Assembly: GCF_000813425.1 (NCBI RefSeq)
Contig: NZ_JWIB01000016.1
Coordinates: forward strand, 1-64,000
DNA length: 64,000 nucleotides
Source: Sporosarcina sp. ZBG7A
GTDB taxonomy: Bacteria > Bacillota > Bacilli > Bacillales_A > Planococcaceae
Direction of reading: 5' to 3'
Shown: piece after piece, positions 44,076 to 54,031 of the stretch
Layout: the number at the start of each line of letters is the position of its first letter
Numbering within the stretch: position 1 is the stretch's first letter
Translations under genes and position numbers: made by a program
Notes under the pieces: generated by a model
What the model saw: only the letters and a program-made list of their open reading frames with translations
What the model was told of the DNA's origin: nothing
Database searches by the model: none

Positions 44076-45245
44076 ATGGAAATGTCCTTTTTAGAAGGAA
44101 TGAGTCAAGAAGTTAAAGAAAAATGGAAATTTGAAAACGCAATGCCGATACAAGAACAAATGATTCCGGAAATGTTAGCAGGGCGTGATGTAGTTGCGGA
44201 ATCCCCAACAGGTTCAGGGAAAACGCTCGCTTATGTGCTGCCACTACTGGAACTTGCGGATGGTTCTAAACAGCAAACTCAGGTTCTTATCATGACCCCA
44301 TCTCAAGAATTATCCATGCAAATTGTAAATGTAATTCGTGAATGGATTACGGGGACGGAAATTACGGTCACGCAACTGATTGGCGGTGCAAATATGCAAC
44401 GCCAAATTGAAAAGTTGAAAAAGAAACCTACAATTGTTGTCGGAACACCAGGTCGACTCAACGAGTTGATCAAAAACAAAAAACTGAAAATGGGAGAGAT
44501 TCGTCATATTATTCTCGATGAAGGCGATCAGCTGTTGTCACGTGAAAATCGTGTATCAGTGAAAAATATGATTGAGTCTGCCCATTCAACACGTCAAGTA
44601 GCCGTTGTATCAGCAACGATTACAGAGGACATTGAAGATGTCGCAATACGATTCATGAACGACCCAGTTCGTTTGAAAGTGACGGCAGAGGAAATGCCAG
44701 CAACAGGAGAAGTCGTACACTCTTATGTGAAAACGGAAGAACGAGATAAGACAGATCTATTACGCGGGATGTCCCATATCCAGGGGCTCCGAGCATTGGC
44801 ATTCATTAACAACGTGGATCAGTTGCGCATGAAAGAGATGAAACTCCACTATGAAGGCGCGCCCATTGCGGTTCTCTATTCAGATATGAACAAATTCGAA
44901 CGTCAAGATACGTTAGATAAGTTTCGTAAAGGGGATATCCGAATCCTTATTGCAACTGACCTAGCAGCACGTGGATTGGACATCGAAGGACTCACACATG
45001 TGATCCATGTCAACGTTCCGCACACAGTGGAGCAATACGTACACCGATCTGGTAGAACAGGACGTGCAGGATCTGACGGTGAAGTACTGACATTATTATC
45101 CTATCCAGAAGAACGGGATTATCGAAAACTTGCAAAAGGATATAAACCAGTTCAAAAAGTATGGCATGGCGGCAAGCTGATTGAAGGGAATTCTAAAACT
45201 GTGAGCGGCCCAAAACCTTCATCACCTAAAAAGAAGAAAAAGTAA
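44076..45245 (+). CDS. DEAD-box RNA helicase (YfmL-like)
   Basis: A 389-residue two-domain helicase. Q-motif region ENAMPIQEQMIP, motif I SPTGSGKT, Ia TPSQEL, Ib TPGRL, motif II DEGD (Gly in place of the third residue Ala), III SAT, IV FINNVDQL, V ATDLAARGLD and VI HRSGRTGR. A short basic tail (SSPKKKKK) follows. The size and minimal tail resemble YfmL, which acts in ribosome assembly and cold growth. Ribosome site upstream is weak. It ends at a strong terminator. Confidence 0.9.
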   Translation: MEMSFLEGMSQEVKEKWKFENAMPIQEQMIPEMLAGRDVVAESPTGSGKTLAYVLPLLELADGSKQQTQVLIMTPSQELSMQIVNVIREWITGTEITVTQLIGGANMQRQIEKLKKKPTIVVGTPGRLNELIKNKKLKMGEIRHIILDEGDQLLSRENRVSVKNMIESAHSTRQVAVVSATITEDIEDVAIRFMNDPVRLKVTAEEMPATGEVVHSYVKTEERDKTDLLRGMSHIQGLRALAFINNVDQLRMKEMKLHYEGAPIAVLYSDMNKFERQDTLDKFRKGDIRILIATDLAARGLDIEGLTHVIHVNVPHTVEQYVHRSGRTGRAGSDGEVLTLLSYPEERDYRKLAKGYKPVQKVWHGGKLIEGNSKTVSGPKPSSPKKKKK

Positions 45246-45287
45246 AAAAAAGTACGCCATGAGAACTTCTCATGGCGTACTTTTTTG
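45245..45287. terminator. bidirectional terminator
   Basis: AAAGTACGCCATGAGA pairs with TCTCATGGCGTACTTT, flanked by A and T runs. Shared by the helicase (+) and map (-). Confidence 0.93.
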
Positions 45288-45288
45288 C

Positions 45289-46068
<780 letters not shown>

Positions 46069-46118
46069 CTACAACTATACCACATATAAAGGGAACTACC
46101 CGAGCAGACAGTTTACTG

Positions 46119-46484
46119 TTATTTAAATACTTTCACGCCTTGCACAATATTCCAGACGAGAACAATCAGAAACAGAAAACTGTATATCATCATAAAAAGA
46201 ATTGGTGCCGCACCCCAAAAGCCTATGGAGTTAGGTGCTGTGAGTAAACTTTGAGAGTCCAGAAAGTCTGTTGAGGTTTGACGAAATGAAAAAAACTGAA
46301 AAAATGAAATTAAACTAGCCGCAACTAATAGAACTGTTGGGATGAGATGAGAGATGAGAGCTCGTTTGGAATGATGTTTGACATCACGATTATCAGCAAC
46401 AATCCAAACGATGAAGGGCAATAACAAAGGTGCAAAAAGAACACTAAAATAGCTGAGTGAAGAAAGTAATTTCGAGTTATCCAA
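46119..46484 (-). CDS. DUF4870-type small membrane protein
   Basis: A 121-residue protein with three TM helices (LLSSLSYFSVLFAPLLLPFIVWIV, HLIPTVLLVAASLISFFQFF, FMMIYSFLFLIVLVWNIVQG). VWIVADNRDVKHHSKRALISHLIP is the DUF4870 signature (Tic20-like fold). The TTG at 46484 has AAGGAGAAG 7 bases upstream; a longer frame from 46508 has none. Function unknown. Confidence 0.8.
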   Translation of the reverse strand: MDNSKLLSSLSYFSVLFAPLLLPFIVWIVADNRDVKHHSKRALISHLIPTVLLVAASLISFFQFFSFRQTSTDFLDSQSLLTAPNSIGFWGAAPILFMMIYSFLFLIVLVWNIVQGVKVFK

Positions 46485-46587
46485 AATAGTTCTTCTCCTT
46501 TCTAACAAGTCCGTATAGGTAGTATTGCCAAACGGACATCCAAAAGCACAACTAATTTAATTGTTCCTTGAAAAAAGGTTGTTTCAG

Positions 46588-46630
46588 AAAAAAACGTCGT
46601 TTTAGCAACCAATAGTTGCTAAAACGACGT
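46588..46630 (-). terminator. terminator of the TspO-like gene
   Basis: A perfect 16-bp stem, ACGTCGTTTTAGCAAC, with a 5-nt loop; seven U follow on the minus strand. Its upstream arm covers the last four sense codons and the stop of the gene. Confidence 0.93.
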
Positions 46631-47353
46631 CTCTTCATTTTTTTTAGAGGGAGCTGAAGGTGAGAACATGAACATACCTATTATCATAATCACTATTAAG
46701 AAAAGGGTAGATAAGGTTACGAAAAGTTCTTCAAATTGAATATTCACGAGAATACCAAAAAATACCCAAATGAAAATTGTACTAATGATCCAGTCCCGAT
46801 GGTGATAACTAAAGTGTAGTGCAATGGCTGCGAGTACCGTTAAGTTTATAATTGTCCAGAGAACCGAACTAAGGCCTAAACGATTCCATTCATCCCAAAC
46901 AATTAAATAGTTGGCATTCACAACAAAACTAATGAGTGTCCAGGAAAACAGGAGAGCAATTGGAACGCGATGTCCCCAACTATTTTGCTTTGATGGATAG
47001 GAACGATACAACGCGTAAAGTGAGAATGCCCCAACCAATGTAGAGAGACATGCCCATCCGAAATAGCCAAAATGCCAAAATGGAAACCATGCTGAATTTG
47101 TCAGACAAGCGATAATGAATAGCACAATACGTTTTGTGGAAATCAAATCACCGGAATTGAATTTAACAACCCAGTATGCGAGAAATACAAAAATAATGGG
47201 TCTAATAAAGAAAGTAAAGTCTGCAGGCATAAGAAGAATAGGTAGTTTATGGGCTATTTCTATTGTAGTCATCCCGTTTAGCAGTGTTGAATTTGAAATA
47301 GTAAGTGCAGCAGTTAAAAGAAGAAAGGCAAAAGCTAAAATCATTTTTTTCAT
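46619..47353 (-). CDS. seven-TM protein, TspO/MBR-related
   Basis: A 244-residue membrane protein with about seven TM helices. TNSAWFPFWHFGYFGWACLSTLVGAFSLYALYRSY and RVPIALLFSWTLISFVVNANYLI resemble the Trp-rich helices of TspO, preceded by an extra N-terminal pair, as in the longer bacterial TspO-like proteins. TspO proteins bind porphyrins or other ligands; no functional claim is made here. ATG with AAGGAGG upstream. Transcribed alone. Confidence 0.65.
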   Translation of the reverse strand: MKKMILAFAFLLLTAALTISNSTLLNGMTTIEIAHKLPILLMPADFTFFIRPIIFVFLAYWVVKFNSGDLISTKRIVLFIIACLTNSAWFPFWHFGYFGWACLSTLVGAFSLYALYRSYPSKQNSWGHRVPIALLFSWTLISFVVNANYLIVWDEWNRLGLSSVLWTIINLTVLAAIALHFSYHHRDWIISTIFIWVFFGILVNIQFEELFVTLSTLFLIVIMIIGMFMFSPSAPSKKNEETSF

Positions 47354-47563
47354 GAAAAATCCTCCTTGTACCAGTATACTAGTAAATAGGACGTTGTAAA
47401 AAAGTAATTATGAAGTTTTCGCAACAATTCTCATAAATGTGCATGTATAGGGCAGTTGTTTAAGGGAAGAACATGGTATACTAAGCAAAATGATTACATA
47501 AACATTTATGTACGAAAAGGAAAAAGGAATGGCTAATGGCCCGTACAAAAGGTGGAATAGAAT

Positions 47564-48109
47564 GTGATACTACTTGAAGGAAAAACATGCTATTTACGGA
47601 TTTTAACTGAAGAAGATGCTGTGATTTTTACAGAATTAGTCTCACGAAACAAAGAGTATTGGACAGTGTTCGAACCACGTCATGATGCTAGCTATTACAC
47701 AGTACCCATGCAAAGGGAAAAGATTCGTGAGTCTCTTTATCAAATGCGTGATCGTCGAGAGTATAATTTCGGTATTTTCGACAGCGAAACTAGCCAATTA
47801 GTTGGACAAATCTCGCTTTACAGCATAAAGCGATTACCTTTTTCAAGTGGATTTGTAGGTTACTCGATTGATCATGAGTCAGCCGGAAAAGGGTTAGGAA
47901 CGGAAGCACTCGAAAAGGCAACGAAATTCGCTTTCGAAACAGCAGGATTACACCGTGTGGAAGCGTATGTATCTCCTCGTAATGTCGCATCTATTCGAGT
48001 CCTTGAAAAGACGAAGTTTGAACGTGAAGGATTGCACCGGAAATTACTTTACATAAATGGTGTTTGGGAAGACCATTATATGTATGCACAACTTGAAGAC
48101 AATTATTGA
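47564..48109 (+). CDS. RimJ/RimL-type GNAT acetyltransferase
   Basis: A 181-residue N-acetyltransferase. CYLRILTEEDAVIFTELV opens the fold; GFVGYSIDHESAGKGLGTEALEKATKFAF is the acetyl-CoA-binding region; HRVEAYVSPRNVASIRVLEKTKFEREGLHRKLLYINGVWEDHYMYA is the RimJ-like C-terminus. It probably acetylates protein N-termini or a small amine (YdaF/YjcK type). GTG start after GGTGGA. Confidence 0.9.
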   Translation: MILLEGKTCYLRILTEEDAVIFTELVSRNKEYWTVFEPRHDASYYTVPMQREKIRESLYQMRDRREYNFGIFDSETSQLVGQISLYSIKRLPFSSGFVGYSIDHESAGKGLGTEALEKATKFAFETAGLHRVEAYVSPRNVASIRVLEKTKFEREGLHRKLLYINGVWEDHYMYAQLEDNY

Positions 48110-48167
48110 AAGGGTAAGACCGCATGGCGATTTTTTAAAAGTCGCTTTCGGATATGGTTTTACCAAT

Positions 48168-48218
48168 AAAAAACACATTACCACAAGCTTCTACAAGCTG
48201 AATGGTAATGTGTTTTTT
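48168..48218. terminator. bidirectional terminator
   Basis: AAAAAACACATTACCA pairs with TGGTAATGTGTTTTTT around an AAGCTT...AAGCT loop, between convergent genes. Confidence 0.9.
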
Positions 48219-48248
48219 ATTGTCTATTTCCCGGGAAATAAAACGGAA

Positions 48249-48830
48249 TTAGTCGTTTTGTACAGTTGTTTTAGAATAACCATCTTCAATGACATCTAGC
48301 TTTCCAGTATCGGGATGCATGACAAGGCCATGTACAGGAACTGTTGTATCCATCAAGGGGTGGTGACGGACAGCATCGACACTTTGTTTAACGCTTGCAG
48401 TCACATCTTTGAATCCATGAAGCCAACCTTTAAGATCTACTCCAGAATAAGCAAGAGTTTTAAATAGATCACGGTCAATCCCTCTAGCTACCATTTTGTC
48501 GATAATTGAATCGGTGTCAATGGAGCTCATACCGCAATCGTAATGACCGATAATGTATACTTCATCAGCCTGTAACTCATAAATAGCGATGAGTAGACTA
48601 CGCATAATACTACCGAATGGATGAGCAACGAGTGCACCAGCACTTTTAACGATTTTAGCGTCTCCATTTTTTAGGTTCATAGCACTCGGAAGGAGCTCTG
48701 TCAGACGAGTGTCCATACAAGTTAAGATAACAATTCGTTTGTTCGGGAATTTTGTTGTGGCAAATTTTTCATATTGATGTTCAGTTACGAACTGGTCGTT
48801 ATGCTCTAAAATTGTTGAAAGTAGTGTCAT
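48249..48830 (-). CDS. ytiB: beta-carbonic anhydrase (YtiB-like)
   Basis: A 193-residue zinc enzyme interconverting CO2 and bicarbonate. The ligands are Cys of VILTCMDTRLTELLP, His and Cys of IIGHYDCGMSS, with the Asp-Arg dyad in CMDTR. The length and the GALVAHPFGSIMRSLLIAIYEL block fit the YtiB/YvdA-type clade. ATG after GGAGGAA. Transcribed from the minus strand, converging on the acetyltransferase gene. Confidence 0.92.
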   Translation of the reverse strand: MTLLSTILEHNDQFVTEHQYEKFATTKFPNKRIVILTCMDTRLTELLPSAMNLKNGDAKIVKSAGALVAHPFGSIMRSLLIAIYELQADEVYIIGHYDCGMSSIDTDSIIDKMVARGIDRDLFKTLAYSGVDLKGWLHGFKDVTASVKQSVDAVRHHPLMDTTVPVHGLVMHPDTGKLDVIEDGYSKTTVQND

Positions 48831-48860
48831 AATAATTCCTCCGTTTTATAAGTATATAGA

Positions 48861-48890
48861 GAAAAAGGGCGCCAGTTGGCAGCCCTTTTA
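48861..48890 (-). terminator. terminator after the small membrane protein
   Basis: AAAAAGGGC pairs with GCCCTTTT; an A run on the plus strand gives U on the minus-strand RNA. A perfect 16-bp palindrome (AATCCTATATAGGATT, 48902-48917) lies just before it. Confidence 0.75.
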
Positions 48891-48921
48891 ATATTCTCAA
48901 AAATCCTATATAGGATTATGC

Positions 48922-49062
48922 TTAATAGGTGACATCTGGCTTTGGATCGATAACTTCAGCATCGTGAGACACTAAAGAATCATTCATGTAATGAATCATG
49001 AACATCGCAGCTAAGCCGAAGGTAACTGCAAAACCGACGATAGTAACGATTAGTAAGGCCAT
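48922..49062 (-). CDS. 46-residue single-TM protein
   Basis: ATG at 49062 with GAGGAG upstream. One TM helix (LLIVTIVGFAVTFGLAAMFMI) is followed by a short acidic tail (NDSLVSHDAEVIDPKPDVTY). Positioned between carbonic anhydrase and aminopeptidase genes, with its own terminator. No family recognised; probably a small membrane protein conserved in the genus. Confidence 0.75.
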   Translation of the reverse strand: MALLIVTIVGFAVTFGLAAMFMIHYMNDSLVSHDAEVIDPKPDVTY

Positions 49063-49162
49063 TATTAGTCTCCTCTCTATTGATAATCAGTGACTAACAC
49101 CATTATAACGCATTTACATGAAAAGATTAAGAGCTTACGCGAAACTTGTCTAGAATCTAGTG

Positions 49163-50404
49163 TTAAAACGCCCAAGTCCCATTTCGGAAGAGAGGTTCAA
49201 CTGTTCCGTCAGGAAGGACACCGTCAATGTTCATCTCACCGGACCCAACCATGAAGTCCACATGAGTGATACTTTGGTTCAATCCATTTTTCTCAAGTTC
49301 CTTACGATCCATTTCTTTACCGCCATCTAAATTGAATGCATAAGCGCTACCAATGGCTAAGTGATTGGAAGCATTTTCATCGAAAAGCGTATTATAGAAC
49401 AAGAGCCCAGATGCTGAAATAGGGGATTCATGGGGAACAAGGGCAACTTCACCCAAATATTTCGCACCGTCATCCGCTTCAATCATATTTTCTAGCACGT
49501 CTTGTCCCTGTCCTGCAACGATGTCTGTAATCTTACCATCTTTGAATGTAATCTTGAAGTCATCTATGATTGTTCCGCCATAGCTCAATGGCTTTGTACT
49601 TGAAACGACACCATTCACTCCGGTTTTCAAAGGAGCTGTAAATACTTCTTCAGTAGGCATGTTCGCCATGAACGTAGCGCCATCTGCATTTACACTACCA
49701 GCACCACACCATGTATGTTTTTCCGGTAATTCAATCGTTAGGTCAGTGCCTGGAGCTGTGTAATGCAGTTTGTGATAATGTTTGCTATTTAAATAGTCCA
49801 CTTTTTCATGGAGTTTCTGATCATGCTGTTTCCATTCTTCAACTGGATTTGATGTGTTGGCACGCACAGCTTTGAATATCGCGTTCCATAGGGCTGGTAC
49901 TTGTTCTGCTTCCGGTAAATTAGGGAAGACAAGAGATGCCCAATCAGCTGAAGGAGCGGCAATGACTGTCCAGCTAAACTTGTCTGCCTGCATCATTTGA
50001 CGGAATCCGTCGAGAGCTTGACCACTTGCTTTTTGTGCATCTCGAATACGTGAGGGATCAACATTTTTAAATAAGTCCGGACTTTGTGAAACGATACTCA
50101 TAAAGGCAGTTCCTTGCTTTGCAAGCTGTTCGCGCTCAGCAATTTTCCAAGAAGGAAATTCTCCGAAGGAATCTGCTGGTGCTTGTTCATAACGAATACG
50201 AGAGACGACATCGTCACTCCAGTCAACAAAGACTTGTCGCGCACCTGCAGCATACGCCTTTTCAACGATGATTCTGACAAACTCTCGAACGTCTGTAGAA
50301 GCACTTATAAAGAGGTTTTGGTTAGGTTGGATATTTACGCCGACTGTAACGGCAAGTTCTGCATAGTTTTGTAATTGTTGTTCAAATGTATTCAATAGAT
50401 TCAT
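49163..50404 (-). CDS. M29 (thermophilic) aminopeptidase, AmpS/PepS family
   Basis: A 413-residue metallo-aminopeptidase. The C-terminal half carries the dinuclear-metal ligands in order: Glu of NMPTEEVFTAP, Glu of YLGEVALVPH, His of ASNHLAIGSAY and Asp of THVDFMVGS. YAELAVTVGVNIQPNQNLFI is the usual N-terminus. It releases N-terminal residues from peptides in the cytosol. ATG 50404 is given, although AGGGG is only about two bases away; TTG at 50395 (three codons later) has better spacing. Confidence 0.93.
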   Translation of the reverse strand: MNLLNTFEQQLQNYAELAVTVGVNIQPNQNLFISASTDVREFVRIIVEKAYAAGARQVFVDWSDDVVSRIRYEQAPADSFGEFPSWKIAEREQLAKQGTAFMSIVSQSPDLFKNVDPSRIRDAQKASGQALDGFRQMMQADKFSWTVIAAPSADWASLVFPNLPEAEQVPALWNAIFKAVRANTSNPVEEWKQHDQKLHEKVDYLNSKHYHKLHYTAPGTDLTIELPEKHTWCGAGSVNADGATFMANMPTEEVFTAPLKTGVNGVVSSTKPLSYGGTIIDDFKITFKDGKITDIVAGQGQDVLENMIEADDGAKYLGEVALVPHESPISASGLLFYNTLFDENASNHLAIGSAYAFNLDGGKEMDRKELEKNGLNQSITHVDFMVGSGEMNIDGVLPDGTVEPLFRNGTWAF

Positions 50405-50525
50405 ACCCCTTTTCTCAATGTTATCTAATAGTACCAATATTGGTTAGAAAAGTGCAAAAAGAAAGTTTTGAATCCGCTTTCAACTATTGATAAAAAGTTT
50501 CCTGAGATTTCTCGACCAGATTCTC

Positions 50526-50552
50526 TAAAGAAAGTTCAAAATCTGACGAAAT
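50526..50552 (+). promoter_or_regulatory. candidate sigma-D promoter of motAB
   Basis: TAAA (50526-50529), 15-bp spacer, GACGAAAT (50545-50552), close to the flagellar sigma-D pattern TAAA-N15-GCCGATAT, 34 bp before the motA start. Confidence 0.6.
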
Positions 50553-50585
50553 AAATAGAAGAATGAAAGACATGGAGGTCTTTGC

Positions 50586-51401
50586 ATGGATTTATCAACG
50601 GTATTTGGTTTAATTATCGGTGTCGTAGCAGTATTTGTCGGCATGTTTTTAAAAGGTGCGGCACTCTCAAGCTTGATTAATCCCGCAGCTATTTTAATTA
50701 TTATCTTTGGTACGATAGCTTCGGTAGTCATCGCATTTCCGATGAACGAAATTAAACGTGTCCCGAAACTTTTTGGGGTGATTTTTAAAGAACAAAAGCT
50801 ATCTTCGGATGCTAATATTATTCGTATGTTTTCATCTTGGGCGGATGTAGCTCGTAGGGAAGGTTTGCTTTCGCTTGAAGCCCAAACGGATTCGATCGAA
50901 GATCCTTTTTTGAAAAATGGATTGGGACTAGCAATTGACGGTCAAAATGCAGATTATATACGAGATGTTCTAGGTGAAGAAGTCGATGCGATGTCTGATA
51001 GACACTCGGCAGGTGCGCTCATATTTTCACAAGCAGGTACCTATGCGCCAACGCTTGGTGTGCTCGGGGCTGTTATTGGTCTGATTGCTGCACTTGGGGA
51101 TATGAACGATATTGAAAAACTAGGTCATGCCATTTCAGCAGCATTCATAGCCACTTTGCTAGGTATTTTCACAGGATATGTACTCTGGCACCCATTTGCT
51201 AACAAACTAAAGCGTAAATCCGCAGAGGAAGTAAGACAGAAGAATATGATGATTGAAGGGATTCTCTCTGTTCTTGAAGGGGAAGCGCCACGTGTCATCG
51301 AACAAAAGCTATCTTCTTATCTATCTATGGAGGAACGTCGTAAGCTTGCTAACGGAAGCTCGAATGGCAAGGAGGCGGGGGAAGTTGCCGAAGAAGCGTA
51401 A
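50586..51401 (+). CDS. motA: flagellar motor stator protein MotA
   Basis: A 271-residue protein with four TM helices. VFGLIIGVVAVFVGMFLKGA is TM1, a large cytoplasmic loop carries charged residues contacting FliG, and the conserved proline region GTYAPTLGVLGAVIGLIAAL is TM3. With MotB it forms the H+-driven stator. ATG with GGAGG upstream. A sigma-D-like promoter precedes it, and it overlaps motB. Confidence 0.95.
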   Translation: MDLSTVFGLIIGVVAVFVGMFLKGAALSSLINPAAILIIIFGTIASVVIAFPMNEIKRVPKLFGVIFKEQKLSSDANIIRMFSSWADVARREGLLSLEAQTDSIEDPFLKNGLGLAIDGQNADYIRDVLGEEVDAMSDRHSAGALIFSQAGTYAPTLGVLGAVIGLIAALGDMNDIEKLGHAISAAFIATLLGIFTGYVLWHPFANKLKRKSAEEVRQKNMMIEGILSVLEGEAPRVIEQKLSSYLSMEERRKLANGSSNGKEAGEVAEEA

Positions 51402-52143
51402 GCGCAAAAGAGATGATGGACACGTCGACGAATCCTGGCTCTTGCCATATTCAGACTTGTTAACGTTGCTACTTGCCCTGTTTATCGTATTGTTTGCTTC
51501 CAGTTCTATTGATGAGGCGAAGTTCAGTCAAATCTCATCAGTGTTTAGTGAAGTTTTTGATGGTGGTAAAGGGGTAATGGATAGTTCTTCTCCAACCACT
51601 GTTCCTGTACCGCAAGAAGATGCAGGCGCAGGAAATGAAAATTCTTCCTATTTAGAGGACCAGCGATCTCTCGGAGAGATTCAAGAAAATCTAGAGGACT
51701 ATATAGCTGAAAATGAATTGGAAGGTCAGTTTGATACAAAACTTACTGAAGAGGGATTACTGGTCACGATTCGTGACAGCGTTCTGTTCAACACAGGTAG
51801 TGCCGAGATTGACACTCAATACCGTTCGGTTGCATCTGATATTGCGAAATTGCTCGTATTTGAAAAGCCACGACAAATCGTAATTGCAGGTCATACGGAT
51901 AACGTGCCGATGGCAAGCGGTCAGTATAAATCGAACTGGGAGCTAAGTGTCATGCGTGCAGTTAATTTCTTATCGATAATTGCTGAAAATGATAAAGTGG
52001 ACCCAATGGCGTTCAGTGCTAAAGGGTACGGAGAATTTCGTCCTATTGCAGCAAACGATACAGAGTCCAATCGTGCAAAGAACAGACGGGTTGAAGTTTT
52101 AATTCAACCGCTCGTATTAAAAGACGGGACGGCATATGAATAA
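51385..52143 (+). CDS. motB: flagellar motor stator protein MotB
   Basis: A 252-residue protein. A basic N-terminus, then one TM with the proton-carrying Asp (VDESWLLPYSDLLTLLLALF), a plug/linker, and a C-terminal OmpA-like peptidoglycan-binding domain (about 115-245; VIAGHTDNVPMASG, FSAKGYGEFRP, NRRVEVLIQP). The TTG at 51385 is 9 bases after AAGGAGG; ATG 51364 is the alternative. It anchors the stator to the wall. Confidence 0.95.
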   Translation: MPKKRKRKRDDGHVDESWLLPYSDLLTLLLALFIVLFASSSIDEAKFSQISSVFSEVFDGGKGVMDSSSPTTVPVPQEDAGAGNENSSYLEDQRSLGEIQENLEDYIAENELEGQFDTKLTEEGLLVTIRDSVLFNTGSAEIDTQYRSVASDIAKLLVFEKPRQIVIAGHTDNVPMASGQYKSNWELSVMRAVNFLSIIAENDKVDPMAFSAKGYGEFRPIAANDTESNRAKNRRVEVLIQPLVLKDGTAYE

Positions 52144-52152
52144 CTGCTAAAT

Positions 52153-52192
52153 AAAAAGCAGCAGCTCCGCGGAATGGGAGCTGCTGCTTTTT
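52153..52192 (+). terminator. intrinsic terminator after motB
   Basis: A 16-bp stem, AAAAAGCAGCAGCTCC/GGAGCTGCTGCTTTTT, 8-nt loop. Could also serve the convergent yfkK. Confidence 0.93.
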
Positions 52193-52212
52193 GCTGTAAA
52201 ACGTATTGGAAA

Positions 52213-52434
52213 TTAACCGCGAAGTGAACCGAGTTCGGCAACAATTGCCTGCATCTCGTTCGGTGTAATGGTCTCGCGTTTCATTACCATTTTGTAAATG
52301 TAATGAAGATCTTCGTATTTAGATGTACTGAAGTTCTCTGCCTTCATGGCATCTACATTGACCATACGAAGCTTTTCTTTAATTTCAGTAATCATATAAG
52401 AAACATTTTCAGGAGTGGGTTGAGTTAAGTCCAT
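52213..52434 (-). CDS. yfkK: UPF0435/DUF1128 protein
   Basis: A 73-residue helical protein matching YfkK (UPF0435): ENVSYMITEIKEKLRMVNVDAMKAENFS, YEDLHYIYKMVMKRETITPNEMQAIVAELG. Length is as in the family. ATG with AAGGCGG upstream. No known function. Confidence 0.92.
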   Translation of the reverse strand: MDLTQPTPENVSYMITEIKEKLRMVNVDAMKAENFSTSKYEDLHYIYKMVMKRETITPNEMQAIVAELGSLRG

Positions 52435-52476
52435 AGTTTTTTCCGCCTTTCGCTATCTACGGACTTAATCATTCCA

Positions 52477-53853
52477 TTAATTTAAGTCACTGTCAACCTG
52501 CATTTTCTCTTTTTGTTCTTTCTCTTCTTTGATTTTAGCTTGGAAACGTTTAGACTCCATTACAATGACACCAGACAAGCCGAGAAGACCGATAAGGTTA
52601 GGAATCGCCATCAGACCGTTTAGAACATCTGCGAGTGTCCATACAACATCTAGAGTAGCCGTAGCTCCTACGAAGATGAAGAGTACAAAGACAATGCGAT
52701 AAGCGAAAACAGCTTTTGGATTCGGGAACAAGTACTGGAAGCACTTCTCACCATAATAACTCCATCCAAGAATCGTAGATGATGCAAAGAAGATGAGTCC
52801 AATAGTTACAATCATGGGTCCGGCTCCGCCCAAGAACGTACCAAATGCTTCACCAGTTAAAGCACCTTTGTCGATGCCATTCTTCCACTGTCCAGACATA
52901 ACGATTGTAACTCCAGTAATCGAACAGATGATCAGCGTATCAAATAAAACCTGCGTCATGGAAATTAGTGCCTGACGTCCAGGCATGTCGGTCTTTGCTG
53001 CTGCTGCAGCGATTGGAGCAGACCCGAGACCTGCTTCGTTTGAGAAGAGTCCGCGCGCAACTCCAAAACGAATTACTGTACCAATTGCTCCGCCTGCAAG
53101 AGCTTGACCAGAAAATGCATCGCTGAAAATCAAGCCGAATGCAGCTGGAACCAAGTCGAAGTTTAAAATAATAATAATTGCTCCTGCAATGAAATAGAAA
53201 AGTGCCATAATCGGAACAAAGAATGCTGTTACTTTACCGATTGACTTGATGCCGCCTAAAATTACAAGTGCTCCGAAAATGACGAGCGCAATTCCAGTTA
53301 CCCAGAAAGGCACATTAAATGCATTATTCATTGCATCTGCAACAGCTTTAGATTGTGTTCCGTTACCAATTCCAAATGCAGCAAATGCACCGAAGATGGC
53401 AAATAAAACACCTAGCCATTTCTGTTTAAGACCATGTTCTAAGTAATACATCGGTCCTCCGGCCATTTGACCATTTGCATCTTTTACGCGGTATTTAACT
53501 GCGAGTACTGCTTCTCCATATTTAGTTGCCATTCCGAATAGTCCCGCGATCCACATCCAAAAGATCGCACCGGGTCCTCCAGTTGCAACAGCGCTGGCAA
53601 CACCTACGATGTTACCGACACCGACCGTTGCAGCCATGGCCGTCATCAACGCTTGGAATTGAGTGATATCACCGTCTGCTTTTTTGTCGTGATTTCTAGA
53701 AAACACTTGTTTCAATGAGTACGGTAATAATCGAAACTGAATGAATGTGAGTCGGAACGTTAAAAATATCCCTGTTCCAACAAGTAAAATTAGTAGTGGT
53801 GGCCCCCAAATGATATCGCTTAATTTACCTAGAAATGCCTGTACTTGTTCCAT
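52477..53853 (-). CDS. sodium:alanine/glycine/glutamine symporter (AGCS family)
   Basis: A 458-residue, about 11-TM transporter. Family signatures: WGPPLLILLVGTGIFLTFRL, GGPMYYLEHGL, GVARGLFSNEAGLGSAPIAAAAAKT (the AGCS consensus), and GWSYYGEKC. Members import alanine, glycine or glutamine with Na+ (AlsT/YrbD/GlnT). The specific substrate is not readable. ATG with GGGGGG upstream. Transcribed alone. Confidence 0.93.
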   Translation of the reverse strand: MEQVQAFLGKLSDIIWGPPLLILLVGTGIFLTFRLTFIQFRLLPYSLKQVFSRNHDKKADGDITQFQALMTAMAATVGVGNIVGVASAVATGGPGAIFWMWIAGLFGMATKYGEAVLAVKYRVKDANGQMAGGPMYYLEHGLKQKWLGVLFAIFGAFAAFGIGNGTQSKAVADAMNNAFNVPFWVTGIALVIFGALVILGGIKSIGKVTAFFVPIMALFYFIAGAIIIILNFDLVPAAFGLIFSDAFSGQALAGGAIGTVIRFGVARGLFSNEAGLGSAPIAAAAAKTDMPGRQALISMTQVLFDTLIICSITGVTIVMSGQWKNGIDKGALTGEAFGTFLGGAGPMIVTIGLIFFASSTILGWSYYGEKCFQYLFPNPKAVFAYRIVFVLFIFVGATATLDVVWTLADVLNGLMAIPNLIGLLGLSGVIVMESKRFQAKIKEEKEQKEKMQVDSDLN

Positions 53854-54031
53854 CCCAATTCCCCCCTTGTTGTTTGACCAACTATATGTCTATAAATACG
53901 AAGAAAGAAGTCCGCACCCCCTTTGTAGAAAGAAAATTCAAACTAATATAACTAGTTACTGTTATTAAGTACTAATATTGCGAAACTTCAGTGCATCCGT
54001 CAAGTACTTTTTTAAAGATACGGACTGATTT

